From: Rozella allomycis CSF55
Lineage: Eukaryota; Rozellomycota
DNA: 64,000 nucleotides
Direction of reading: 5' to 3'
NCBI GenBank assembly: GCA_000442015.1
Contig: KE561209.1
Span: forward strand, 322,390-386,389
The notes beneath the pieces are model-generated. The model was not told the DNA's origin. It did not search any database and worked only from the letters and a program-made list of their open reading frames with translations. This document shows, in pieces, positions 8,478 to 21,098 of the stretch. Position numbers and translations under genes: made by a program. Every line of letters begins with the position of its first letter. Position 1 is the first letter of the stretch.

Positions 8478-11400
8478 ATGAAGACTCATCAACCCCTTCA
8501 ATTTACCTTTGAAAAGTCTAAGCGCTCCATTCTAAGTCAATGGTTAAAAAACGTGCAACGGTACTTTTACCCAGTGATTCAAGACGACAAGCCGCTGAAA
8601 GCGTCGAATGCTGGTTCCATGTTGCAGTTTACGCAGCAGAGTATCAAGCCATTCCATTTCCAAATAAACTACGACTTGAGTTTTCTTGGCGACGTTCTTG
8701 AAGGTGCTGTTGTGAATTTCTGTGTCCAATTAATCGCGAACACTACGCATTCGAATAGCCAAGTGCGATTAGAAGCTGTATTTCTTGTGTACCAGCTGGC
8801 TACTATTCTTGATGCCAAGTTGGTTGAGCCTGCGGATGTGGTCTTGTCGTATTTCCAAAACGATGATTCGAGTATGTGTTTGGGTTGTTGTTGAGTAGAT
8901 CTTGAAGTTGGTGTTCAATTGCTTGTGAAGAAGGTTTCAAAGCCGTTTAGTGTGTTTGCGGTGGCACTTGCGACAGGACTGGAGGGTCTGTATGCGTGTC
9001 CGGAATCGGGAATTCGAGTGACATGTATTACGGCGATGGCTGTTCTTGTACATGAGAACGAAGAAGTTTTTGTGCATGAAGATCAATGTAAGTTTTATTA
9101 ATTTGAATTGTGATAGTTGCGTCGTTGTGGAATATGTATTTTGTGTTGGAAAATTACAAGGACAGTCATGTAGCACCGAAAGATAGGGTTGTTTTGATTA
9201 AAGCTTTGGGGATGCTTTCGCATTTCTATGTTGATAGGAATGTGCATTTTACTGAAAGATTGGTTGAAACATTGATGATGTTGAAGAACAAGACGTTGAG
9301 TGAAATAGCTGCATTGAAGGATGTGTTGAGTGAAATATTTAAGATGCAAAAATTGGATTGTTTTGTTTGCTTTGCTAATATTATTAATCCGCATGATGAG
9401 AATGCTTATGATTTGTTTACATGGGCTATTGAGTGTTACTTTATGGTCGATAGTAAGAAGAGGGAAAAAGCATTGAATGATTTCGTGTTTGGATTGATTA
9501 GTTTGTTTAGAGCGTCTCATGCGCTTGTTAGATATGGTGCGTTTCTTGGGCTTTACACTGCGACAAAGTTGATTAAGGATTTCTTAAAGCAGAATGTTGC
9601 TTATTTACCGTTTGTTATTGTAGGAACTGGCGATAGTGATTATTTAACTTCGTTTCTTTGTCGACAGATATTAGAAACGATGCAGCAGGAGAAGAGTTTA
9701 ATAGTGAGTGTTGACAAGCCAAAGAATTATGATGAGAGGTATGGAGGGAGAATGAGAATTAAGAGTTTTGAAGAATTGAATGAAAAGCAGTTTGAAAAGA
9801 TTATTGAAAGCAGTCCTATTATTTCGATGAATGTTTTACAAAAGATGGCGAGTGGGATGGAATATTTAAGTGATTCTCAGCAAATCAATCAATTGAAGAT
9901 GATTTCATTGTGGTGCAAAAAATTAACTGCGGTATTTTCATTTATTGGATTCAAAATAGTTTGAGCCATTTTTGATGCAATCTATTTTGCCTTTTACTCA
10001 AGTAGAGAAAATGAAAGTTCAGATTTCAGCGTTGCAAGTTATTCAATCTCATCAACAAGCGTTTCAATCATGCAATGAAGAAGAAATAAAATTAGTTTGG
10101 AGTCATTTGATGCCTTTATTGTCTAAAAGTGTTAATTCAGAATTGCTTGTTGAAATATTGAATACAGTTAAGAGTATTCCATTTAATAAACTAACAAATA
10201 CGTATTGCACTCAATTGTTGAAGATTCTTAATAAATTGACATTTCATTTAAATAAAAGTGTTAGAAGAACAGTTTATGAATTAATAAAAGAATTCAAAGG
10301 GTATTGGAAAGATAGAAATCTACATTCGCATGCTTACGTTTCGTTACTTTTATCACTTGGTGAACAAGATAAAGAAAACTTTAATGTTTTAATTGATAGT
10401 TTGAATGATTATATAAAGTTGGATTTAAAGTTTAATAACATGAAAATGATGAGTGATTTAGCTTGGAAAATTTGTGAAAATTCAGAAATAACAAGAATTG
10501 TAGCAGAAGATGAATTAGACATGTGTGATTATATTTATGATTATTTTCTTCCTGATTCAATTGAAAATATATTTTCTAATCATGATAATTACCCAACATT
10601 AAAGTTATTGGGCCAGGCGCCGTTTTGGGTTAGTTTGTTGTTTTATAGACTGAGAGTAGAACCCAAGAGAAAAGAAGATATTGGATTTGCTAGTCTGTTA
10701 GCACCCTTGTTTGGAATTAGTGATCCCGTTTTGAGGGTAAAGGCGAGTGAGTGTTATTTCTTGATTTGCACTGAAAGTGATAAAGTCACGATGAATGTAA
10801 AGATGGTTAATTTGGGATTGTATATGATAAAACATTATTTCATTCAGCATAAGCAATGGTCGTTTCAAGAGTAAAGTAATTTTATTGATTGTAATAGATT
10901 TTCATTTTCATTTTTACGCATGCTGGTTAGATCGAAAGCATTTACTATGCCATTGACGATCTGTTGGGGATTTTTAGAGAATGCAAGAGTTTGTTTAACT
11001 GAAGTTTTTAGCCCTAGTTTAAAGTTAGAAGCTATAAGATTTATAAAGGATTGTTTGATGATTGTTCCATTAGCTATTTCAAATAAATGGAGCGAACTGA
11101 GAGATACTTTTAGGAGCATTATTTTAGATGCAGATGAGATGGTTTCTACTGAAGCTTGTAATGTTTATTCATTGTTGTTTGAAATTGTTCCTGTAAACTT
11201 GATGGAAAGTGCGATTCAATTTATTAAAAATGATCTTATTATAATGGAAACCCCTGTAAAATTGAGTATTGAAGAAAAGAATAGTAAATTTACTAAATGA
11301 AATCAATCTAGTTGTTTTAAAAACTTCATTAAAATGTTTGGGAAGAAATAGTCAGAAATCATATGCCATGATTATAATTCAAATACTGGAAGATTATTTG

Positions 11401-13999
11401 CATGATCAAAGTTCTTCAGTAAGAAATATTGCATTCGAATCTATTATTAATCAAATGTCTTTGATAGAAACCAATTATACATTACTTTGGAGTCTTCTTC
11501 CTTTTGTTTATGATCCAAAGTTGAAAGAATTGTATGAAAGAAAGTTGAAAAATGAAGTAAACTTTCTGAATAGAAATTCATACAAATTTGATCAAAAAGA
11601 TCTTTCTGATAATTTAAGAGATTTGATTTTAAATGAAATTTACAAAATTGAAGGAGATTTTGATCTTGAAATTTCTATAAATGAAACCCCTGTCAATACC
11701 CTTGTTATTAACCCTGGTAATTCCACCGATTCGTCACACTTCAAAATTCCAGAGATTGTGACGCCAACTAATCTATTAAAAGAAATGCATAGATTGGCAA
11801 TGAATTTAAAGCCATTAGAAAAAACAAATGAAGTCTTGTACAAGATGGAGAACCTCAATGTAGTTAAAGGGCCAGTTTTGTTAGCGATGAGTGAATTTGC
11901 GCTTTCACATTTTGAATCTATTGGTAGTTTAGTTTTGGATGTTCTTTTGACGAAAGAAGTTGATGACTATTTCTTGTTGGCTATAAAGAATCTAAATGAA
12001 AATAACCAGAAAAGTATAAAATTTCTAATTTCAAAGATTCTTTCTAGCAATTTCGAAAATGAATTAATTCTTGTGATTTTTCTTTATGAAATTATTAAAA
12101 GAAATATCCCTGAAAAATCTGTAGATTTGTGTTCTAAATATATCCCAATGATTAACAATGCAAGATTTACAATAAAAAAGAGATTGCTTTCTATTTTAGC
12201 TTCTGTTCAAATGTCATTAATTGTTGGAAATGAAGAAATGATTAAAGTTTTAGATTCGTGCCATCATTTTATTGAACAAGTTGAAGAAGAAGAAATAGTT
12301 TTAAAAGTTTATTCAAGTGTTTCTAAAATATTCGATTCAATTGGAAACAAACATCCTCTTTTTACAGGGGTCATAAGTAGAATGAAACAAGTAAAAATCA
12401 TTAATAAATTCAATTTTAAAAGGATATTAAATCTCACATTTTATCCCACAGAAAAAGAGCTTTAGCTGTATTTAAGATTATGAGTCATTTAATGAATAAC
12501 GAAGAAAGGATTTGGGCGAGTTTATTATTCCTAAGTGATCCAGAAGATTCCATCTCAAAGCCAATTGTTAACATTCTTTCAGCCAAAGGAATAATAAAAG
12601 AAACGGTTAATAAAGTTGAAATCGATAGTCTAAATTACAATTACTATTTAAACAACAAATTAATCCAAAAGTAATACATTATTATCATTATCACTCTTGG
12701 TACAACATTAAAGTTAAACTGGTCAAACAAGAAAAGCCATTGTTTGTATTATTTGAAGATTATAGCTTTTCTTTTGAAAACGTCAATTCGACAGGGGTGT
12801 TGAACAATCTAGTTTCTTCAAATTTAACTTTAACTTCAAATTTATTGGATAATCTAATTAATTCCATCGATGAAGCTATTGAAAAGAAGGATAATGATTT
12901 GAACAAGTAATAAGCCTCTATTTGATTAATGAAGGTATCTCTTTCTAATTTCAGTCTTTTCAAACCTTTTAAGTTGTTATCCAGGTATTCAACAATTATA
13001 ACATTAAAAGATCCAATGAATTATGTCGAAAAAATGATAAAAATGGCTGTTCATTGTAGAACTGAATCAAATCAAATTAGACAACACCTATTCCAAGCGA
13101 TGGAAGATTCATTCTTCTTTTTCAATGAATTTGTTGACATCCCAGTGCTGGATGAAGAACAATTCGAAATTCTCGAAGCCTTCAAATCAGAATCAATGAA
13201 CGCCACTAATGATATGGTCAAAAATAACAAAACTGAAAAAATGAATTTAATTATTCAAACTAGAAAAGAATTGGACGAATCAATTGATGACAAGGTACCT
13301 CCATGTAATCAATATTGAACCAGGCTGAAATTTTGAGAAAATTCACTCTTCTGGAAGCAAGGCTAACTAAAGAATTGGGATCGCTATTTGTGTTGAGTCA
13401 AGAAAAAACTATTCTGGCGTTGGAATTCTTTGATCAAAGCATAAACAACGATCACAGGTGCGATTTCATTTTGTTAATTACTACAGGGATATTAGAGAAG
13501 CTGCCGTTGACGCTATTATTTCTATTGCTAAAACTCACAAGGCGAATCCTTCTGTGTGGAAAAAGATTCAATCGTTGCTTGAAAATTACACGGAATTACT
13601 CTATCACCAAAAACAGAATCTTTACTACAAAGTAATTTACAATATTATTGTTCATAATTAGAAAATGGATATTCTCAACCTTGTCTCTAATCTGTTGATT
13701 TATTCTACAAATGAATCTCTTTGTCAAAGGGCCGTGCAATGTATAACCGACCTTTGGAAAGATCCTGATTCTCAAATAAGATCATTTTCCATAACGCAAA
13801 TCAAAGTAACTTTATTTATTTAGCATAACTTTAGAACTTGGGAATAGCAGGTGTTAAACAAGTATTGGACAGCTTTGATGACAAGCAGCCAAACAACCTC
13901 GTAAAAATTTCTGCTACTTTGCTAAACAATCATTCATTTACTGAAAAAGATCAGCTAAATGATCTTCTTCAATGGTACTTTACTAGAAATAAGAAATAA
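8478..13999 (+). CDS. Large alpha-solenoid (HEAT/ARM-like) protein, family not identified
   Basis: The start ATG is at 8478 and the TAA ends at 13999. About 1,700 codons are assembled from at least thirteen exons. Introns I can place include 8872-8898 (24 or 27 nt), 9088-9116 (29), 9932-9959 (28), 12606-12628 (23) and others of 27-32 nt near 10872, 11280, 12390, 13297, 13457, 13630 and 13807, with one of about 48 nt near 12915. Every splice restores a continuous helical protein. The sequence is a chain of amphipathic helix pairs (SSSVRNIAFESIINQMS, SHRKRALAVFKIMSHLM, SLCQRAVQCITDLW), which fits a HEAT-type scaffold. No catalytic motif, signal peptide or membrane segment is visible. Giant HEAT proteins such as focadhesin, or condensin- and adaptor-like scaffolds, are possible relatives, but I cannot choose between them. 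Confidence 0.7.
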
Positions 14000-14062
14000 A
14001 CGTCTTTCTTTTCTTTAGATCTTGTAATCTTGATTTCCCCTTTTTCGGTGGCGCTTTTTCAG

Positions 14063-16351
14063 ATGAAAATTTTTCTTATCGCACTTTCCCTTTTACTCGG
14101 CATAAATGCTAAAATATTCAAGCGCAGTGACCAAGATATCCAAAACAAGAAATTGGGGGTTCTCACTGACGAATATCTAAATGGCATATTTCGGGAAAAT
14201 CATATTGCCACAGTTGGTGCACACACGATCGAGAATAGCGAAAATCTGATAATTCAATATGGTGATCCAGTGAGGGATGATTTTGAGAATGAGATTTCCG
14301 ATATGTTAAAGAGTCTAGTACCCAAATTCGAGAAAGATGCGGATTATTGCAGATTTTTGGCTTCTGTTACTTGGAGGAGCACCACAACATTGAATTCTGA
14401 AGAAGGTCTTCAATATAATATGCTTCTTCATGACTGTCTTTTAAAGCACGACAAAAAATACATGACTAAAGATCCAGACGTAGTTAAGTTTTTGGAAAAT
14501 TTAAAGGTGAATAGCGATTTCAAGTTATGCTTTGAAGAGAAAAAATTAGCAAAACTCACACCTTCAAGGTTTTTAAGTTCTCTTAAAGGTAGGTGTAGTC
14601 AATTTTTTGCCACCAGTGCTGGTAAAGCATTCTACTCAAGATTAGAGGAATTATTAAAACGCAATGTTATTTCCAATTGTGGGGGGTCTTCTGTAGCAGA
14701 TAGCGCAAATCCGCTGAAACATTTGGATTCAGCTCAAACTTGTACTATAGAGCCAAAAGGCAGAATTATTAGAGTACCAATTGAACACCCAGATTTATTA
14801 ACATACAATAAGCCAGATGTTAGAGATATAAAACCAAATGTAACTCCACTATATGAGATTCTTCATTACATTGTCAAGGCGCAGGCAGAAACCGATGATG
14901 GAAATGTTTTTCTTCTCACTATTGGGATCAAACCAGACAACAACGATGCTACTTGGGAATATTACCTTTTGGACGAGGACAAAGCCAGTAAGAGCCTAAA
15001 ATTTAGCAACCTTCAAATGGTATTTCTTATACTTTCCATTATTTAGGGACCTTTGCATTCAATAACTGTTCCTTTAGTGAAACACGCAAGTACCGACGAG
15101 TTGTATGTCTACGATCCTGTATTGCAGCTAACCCCAAAGTATAGACAAGGTCATTTTATGACAGTTGGGAATTACCTTCAAATGATTGAAAAAGGTTTAC
15201 ATAATTCAGTCCCCAAAGATAAATTAGCAGTTTTCATATCAACCTTTGAAAGTACGCTTACTTCTGAATATGTGTGGCATGCTTTAGAAACCGCAATAAT
15301 TAAGGACGTTGCAAATAACTTGAAGAACTATGTACCCTTAGAGCAAAATTTGAAGAGCGATCTAATTCTCCAGACTTCCACGCTTTTCAAGAAAAAGACT
15401 GAAAGACAATGGACTAATGTATGTGACTTAATTCAGTATTACGTGGCCCAACATGCCATTGACCGATCTAATGATTACGCTAATGCCATGCGAAAATATA
15501 GTGCAATCACAGATATCACATTGAAACAAGTTGATATTTTGCAAGGAAAGCAAAATATTACAAAATCACTAAAAAAACTTTCACAGTGGGCTATGAAGGT
15601 CATGGCTTCTCAAACTCATTGTATTATGGAGAACCTTCCAACACAAAAGGAAACTGCTGCCACTTTTGCCGTGGCCTTAAACGATGATATCACGGATAAT
15701 AATTTTTATTTTGGATTTTCAAACGGCTATCGAAGTAAAAATGGTATTTCTCTTTCAGATCGCCAAAAAGTTGTGGATATGTGTTTGAAACAGTATTTTG
15801 TAGCATGGCCCGCTGAGTTTAATAATGATATGTCTTTTATAAGAGAGTTACATGAGCGTAAAGTGAGGCAAGAACCTGCAAAAGCAGCTAATTATGCGAT
15901 TTCTAATTGTGCTGAAGATCAATGCTGTTCATTATCCATCTTTCAGGGTCCTTTGAGAGACGATGCTGATTTTGTTATTAATAAAGATTCATGGCCAAGT
16001 GTGATGCCATTGATCGTATTTTCTTATCGGTACTATAAAACACCTTCTCGATATTTCTTGGCTCCTATTGATAGATGCAGAAACTGTCAGCAATATAGAA
16101 TTTACAAGGACCAGAATTATCCTGATGGGATCGATGTTTCGTTTCAAGGACTAGCTATAACAGACTGGATATTTGAAACAATGAGGCAAGAATTTAACCG
16201 ACTTGATATTTTTGGTATACCAAATGGTGTGAGAAGACATGCCACAAATCCATTACCTATTGATAAAATGAAGGAGCTAAAGACTTTTCTAAAGACAAAT
16301 TATGACGCATTAAGAGTTCACGAAGAAACTAAAATTTACGCAACGACTTAA
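14063..16351 (+). CDS. Secreted protein of unknown family (about 750 residues)
   Basis: The start at 14063 is chosen because it opens a strong signal peptide (MKIFLIALSLLLGINA). In-frame codons upstream lack one. A single 27-nt intron at 15020-15046 joins two long exons. The mature protein has scattered cysteines, including a CSL/CCSL cluster near VISNCAEDQCCSLS and a CRNCQQY motif late in exon 2, which suits an exported, disulfide-bonded protein. I see no catalytic signature and cannot name a domain. It lies 63 bp downstream of the solenoid gene and converges with another secreted protein at 16405-17664. The pair may be secretory factors of a parasite, but function is unknown. Confidence 0.7.
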
Positions 16352-16404
16352 ATAATCTTAATAATGAATAAATAATCTACCATAAAAATTGGAAAATTTA
16401 TTGA

Positions 16405-17664
16405 CTAATTATTGATTTTGTGAAAACGTAATTCCGCTGCACCTCCAAACGTTATTATTATGTCTGAATAACTTGAATTACTTTTCTTTAACGATTTCAT
16501 GTTTTTCACTTCAAAATAATGTATTGGAAGAGATTTTATGCCATCATTGAAATAATCCTCAAGTCTGCCAACGTTTTTCATTTCAAGGCTATTATTTTTA
16601 TGATTGAACTGAATGAAATTTGATGGGTCTGATCTCAACATGACATAATTTCCCTTGAGGAAATATCCATAAAAAATACTGGGCAAGGTTGAAAGATCAA
16701 CAACGCCCTGTTTTGTCTTTGCACTTTTTAACTCAAGTTTGACAGGATCAGCATTCATTAAATAAAATACTCTAAGCCCATTCCAAACATACGCATCCTT
16801 TATCGCATTGGATAATCCTTCCTTTCCGAATTTCATGTTATACAGAGTCTCAAATTTGGAACAAGGATTGTTTAGAAATGCTTCAGATATTTCTTCCACA
16901 CTGAATTCATACGTCAACTTTTTACTATCTGGACATCTCTCAGCCAAAAAGTCAAACATATCTTTTCTCAATTGCAATTTAGCCTTTTTCACAAGTTCTT
17001 TGCTGATTTGAACTTCACCATACGAAAGAATTCTATCCAGAATCACCCTATCTCTTTCACCATTTCCACGTGCAAAAATACTAACTGCGTCTTCAAAAAA
17101 TAGCTTGATCTTTGTCTTTAAAAAGTTTGAAAACTTTGATATTTTCTTGATAGGAACAGAGCTATAACCTAGGTATATTTCGCGTATCATTTCTTCGTTG
17201 TTAATCCAAGCATTCCTAAAGTCGAACTTACCGCCCTTATAAATGAATGGCACTTCTTCTTTCAAAGGCAAAATAATTTCAGAGAAGACAAAGTCAATGT
17301 CATTTAAAGCATTTGTTTTAGATTCAATGTGCTTTGGATCATTTGATTCAAAGTCAATATCCTCTGGAATTAATTTCTTTAAATTTTCAGCATCCAAAGA
17401 AGGCATAAATAGTCCTGCTGGGTTCATATATACAATCTCTTTCGCCAAGTCATATTTCTTTAGTGAGATCGCGTGAACTACAGCAAATAATGTATTATCA
17501 ATGCTTATCCATCTTTTACAAATAAGTTCTTTCAACGTATCGTGGTCGTCGTTTTCAATACTCTTTTTTGTAAGGCTGCGAAACTGATCATAAGATGGAA
17601 AGTCAGGAATAGGATTCGCAATCATGAAACTTGCAAAAAATAACAGAAGTAAAATATTTTTCAT
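16405..17664 (-). CDS. Secreted protein of unknown family (419 residues)
   Basis: Single-exon frame from the ATG at 17664. The signal peptide is MKNILLLLFFASFMIANPIP. The mature part is largely helical and lysine-rich, with three or four cysteines. Its first part (KSIENDDHDTLKELI, AISLKKYDLAKEIV) looks like degenerate ankyrin-type helix pairs, but no clear repeat is preserved. Convergent with the secreted protein at 14063-16351, with a 53-bp shared 3' spacer containing AATAAATAA. Function unknown. Confidence 0.7.
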   Translation of the reverse strand: MKNILLLLFFASFMIANPIPDFPSYDQFRSLTKKSIENDDHDTLKELICKRWISIDNTLFAVVHAISLKKYDLAKEIVYMNPAGLFMPSLDAENLKKLIPEDIDFESNDPKHIESKTNALNDIDFVFSEIILPLKEEVPFIYKGGKFDFRNAWINNEEMIREIYLGYSSVPIKKISKFSNFLKTKIKLFFEDAVSIFARGNGERDRVILDRILSYGEVQISKELVKKAKLQLRKDMFDFLAERCPDSKKLTYEFSVEEISEAFLNNPCSKFETLYNMKFGKEGLSNAIKDAYVWNGLRVFYLMNADPVKLELKSAKTKQGVVDLSTLPSIFYGYFLKGNYVMLRSDPSNFIQFNHKNNSLEMKNVGRLEDYFNDGIKSLPIHYFEVKNMKSLKKSNSSYSDIIITFGGAAELRFHKINN

Positions 17665-17915
17665 TCCAGGGTACTGGGTATGATCTGATTTTGAAATAAA
17701 CCAAATTTTGATCTCTAATCTACGAAATTTCTATGGAATTATTGCTGATACGTAAAAAGGAAATGAACCGGGTTATAAGAAATGTCCAGGCTCTTTGACC
17801 ATCACCAAACCAACCGTCAAATTCCAATGCTCTCATCAATTCTGATTTCTGAATAAGGCTAGAAACTAGATGTGAGTTATATTGATGTTCAATAAATGGT
17901 CATCTTTATTTATAA

Positions 17916-19019
17916 TCATTCTTGAGACAACTTTGCTTCCACACCACATATGATCTTATTCACTTCATAGTCTAAAGCTCTAGATAGAATATCAGAAAAG
18001 GAGGAAATGCTAAGTTTTTCATCAAGTACATTAGTGATCTCGTTTTGGAAAATCTGTTCGATTGGAAGAGTTGTAATAGGAACTGGCACCTCGGGTTTAT
18101 TTAGGATCATTTTATCTTCATTGTCTTTAGTTGACATGAGACCAACCGTGGATTTTTGTGTTTTCAAAGTTCCTTTAACTTTTCATTAGTTATTGATGCA
18201 ATTACCGGGCAGCTGTGGAGTCAAACTCGGCGGTTTGGCAGTTTCCAAATTTGTCGCCGCATCCTCTGGTCTTACTTTTTTGTTGTTTTCTTTAGCTTTT
18301 GAATTCTTGTTTAAATCCTTTTCTTTCGGGGTGTTTGGTCTTGAATTCTTCTTAAGGGTCCCATTTTCATTCTTTGCCTCATTCGCTTTTGCTTGAGCTA
18401 TCTTCCAATCGTTATATTCCGCTAAGCGCATAGAAGATTTTAGGGAAGGAAATGTAAAAGGCGACGATTTTATGTCTACATTGGTTATAGTCAAATTTGT
18501 GCTTTCAGTGAACACAAATTTAATGAGTTTAATAACCTTTAGCACTCTATACTCTATCTACTTTATATTTACGTGTTTGATATAGATTTCATTATGACCT
18601 CTGTGTCTTTCCGGTCGAGTAAAACGTAATTCTTTTCAATCGACTTTTTCACTTGGTAAATTAGAACATCTGGTATTTGCTTGTCAAATATATTATCTGA
18701 TTTAGCTTTGAATAGATACTTTAGTTAGATTACAGATTAAATTTATGAGTAGATTGGCGACCATGTCATAGATTTTATCAATACAAGATTTATCGACCCC
18801 TCCTTTCCACATATCATTCAATAGCCCTTCCAATAAATCCTGTAGTATGTTTTGTTTTGCGAATAGCATTTCATCATTTGGCATGTCAAAGAAATATCCG
18901 TTTCTACTTTGAATTCCTTTGGCATCTTTTAAAAATATATCCAATCCTTTGTTTTTAAGGTCTTCTTTAATTTCCTGACGAGTCACTTGGTGATCATCAA
19001 GATTTTTGAAAACAGTCAT
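17916..19019 (-). CDS. Conserved-looking helical protein, unknown
   Basis: The ATG at 19019 begins MTVFKNLDDHQVTRQEIKE. Three introns of 28, 26 and 27 nt (near 18700, 18555 and 18175) restore a continuous frame ending with TGA at 17916. The N-terminal half is helical. The middle carries a low-complexity charged stretch (KKNSRPNTPKEKDLNK, KAKENNKKVRPEDAA) and the C-terminus ends ALDYEVNKIICGVEAKL. I recognise no domain; a cytoskeletal or ciliary adaptor is conceivable but unsupported. It is divergent from the kinase at 19150, with about 130 bp between starts. Confidence 0.6.
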
Positions 19020-19149
19020 GTTATTTTGTTTATTAGAAATATATCAATTGAATTTTAAATCCAAGAAGGTTCATCTTTAAGTCTTTGCGATATATGTAGT
19101 CTTAAATTATGATTTGCGATCGGATTGGAAGTTAGTGGCTTGGGTTAGA

Positions 19150-21086
19150 ATGGAGGATACGGCTGAATCATTTTCGATGAACGCAGAGGATTATGAGCTT
19201 GGAAAGACAATTGGTATTATATAAATTAGTATTTAAATAGGCTTTGGATCATCAGGGATTGTTTTTACCGCATTATATACGCCCTTAAAGAAACCTGTCG
19301 CAGTGAAAATGATAGATTTGGATAGTTTTGAAAGAAACCAAATCGATACATTACGAGTATTTAATGTTTTTGTAGATTAATTCAGAAAGAAATTCAAGTA
19401 ATGTCACTGTGTAAGCACCCTAATGTCTTGCCTGTGTATGCAAGCTTTTTAAACTCGAGAAAGTTGTGGATTGTTACACCACTAATGCAAATAGGTATTG
19501 TTTTTTATCTTTGATTAAATATAGGTTCATGTCTTGATGTTTTGAAAAATCATTATCCTGATGGTTTGGAAGAAGGGATTATAGCGTGTATACTGTATCA
19601 AGCTTTGCAAGGACTGGACTATCTTCATAAAAATAATCACATACATAGAGATTTTAAGGCGGGAAACTTGTTAATGGACAGATATGGAACAGTCTATTTG
19701 GCAGACTTTGGAGTGAGTTCTTCCCTAATGGAAGACTTTGAAAGAAAAGGGATACGCAAAACATTTGTTGGAACTCCATGTTGGATGGCTCCTGAAGTGA
19801 TGGAGATGACTAAAGGCTATGACACTAAAGCTGATATTTGGTCTGTTGGTATTACTGCATTGGAATTGGCTTATGGTTTTGCCCCCTTTGCTAAATTCCC
19901 GCCGATGAAAGTAAATAGCTTAATTTTTCTTTATAAAGGTTATTTATTTAACCCTTAACAATCAAGCCCCGACTCTTGATAAAAACCACGCGAACAGAAA
20001 GTATTCGAAGGCTTTTAAAGAAATGATTGATTGTTGTTTGCAGAAGGATCCTACTAAAAGGTTTTTCAATTGACTTAAATTTATGTAGACCAACGTGCGA
20101 AGTTTTATTGAAGCATTCATTCTTTAAGCAAATAAAGAAGTCATCTGGATTAGAAAAGTTTATAGAAGGGCTTTCAACAGTAGAAGAAAGAGCTAAAAAA
20201 GGTAAACAGAGCAAAAAGATTGAATTCAGATTTTAACCAAACCGTTTATGATACAACGGATGCTGAAGATAGCCATTCGTGGGATTTCGATAGTGTAAAT
20301 GGCGGCGATGAAGAATCTCAATTGGATGAATCAAAAAGTAGCAATGAAGGAAAGTCCAATGATTTTAACAAAAAGAGCAGATTCATTCTAGAATCTTCTA
20401 ATGCTGATACCCCGACAAAAGAAAATGTTTCAGAAATCAAAAAAGGGAGATTTTCTGTAATTGAAAAGCCTTTATTGCCCTCTGAAATCCCAAAAGCCAA
20501 TTTGCCAAAAGTTGAATCGTCAGAATCTATTAAGCCAATTCTACAGAGGCAACCTTCAACAGACAGCAGTGTATTTTCTTCTGGAAAGCGTACATTTGAA
20601 GTAAGAACTGTCGCAACTGAAGAGAAATCTATCTTATCGCCTTCAATATCACAAAGTCATTCCACTTCCACACAAAAGCCGAATGAACAAACTAGAGGAA
20701 GGTTTCAAGTTCTTTCAATTGATCCTCCAACAGATACAAATGGTAAAAAAATAATCAATTTCTTATGATTAGAAAATGGAAACGTTACATCTACGGCTGG
20801 AAACACACCAATTGAAATGCTTCCATCACCGGTTGTCAATACTTCACTAAAAAGCAAAGTCAGTTTTAACGAATCCATAGAAAAAATAATCCCTTTACCC
20901 GCCACAGATAAACAAAAACCGTAATTATTAATTTTATTAATAATTAGATCGGAAGAGAAATCAATGCTTGATGGGCTTTCATTAATATCGAATCTTGAAA
21001 AATATATTAAAAGTCTACTGAAAGAAAATGAAGATTTGAAAAGAGAAAATGAAGCACTTAAGCGATCAATCAATAGAGTTGAATAA
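19150..21086 (+). CDS. STE20/GCK-VI protein kinase, OSR1/SPAK-like
   Basis: Serine/threonine kinase of the family that relays WNK signals in other eukaryotes. After removal of a 27-nt intron the glycine loop reads IGFGSSGIV, followed by the catalytic lysine in VAVK (residue 44), the HRDFKAGN loop (Asp139), ADFG (Asp157) and [10 protein letters not shown]. The activation segment [15 protein letters not shown] and the PPMKVIYLTL stretch match OSR1/SPAK closely. Eight introns of 27-30 nt can be placed. The catalytic loop has Phe in place of the usual Val/Ile (HRDF). Beyond the kinase there is an acidic SWDFD stretch, a Ser-rich linker and a terminal coiled coil ([16 protein letters not shown]). 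I do not see the C-terminal CCT domain that binds RFxV motifs in animal SPAK. Convergent with the TLC gene, with only 12 bp between stop codons. Confidence 0.85.
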
Positions 21087-21098
21087 ATTATATTTATT

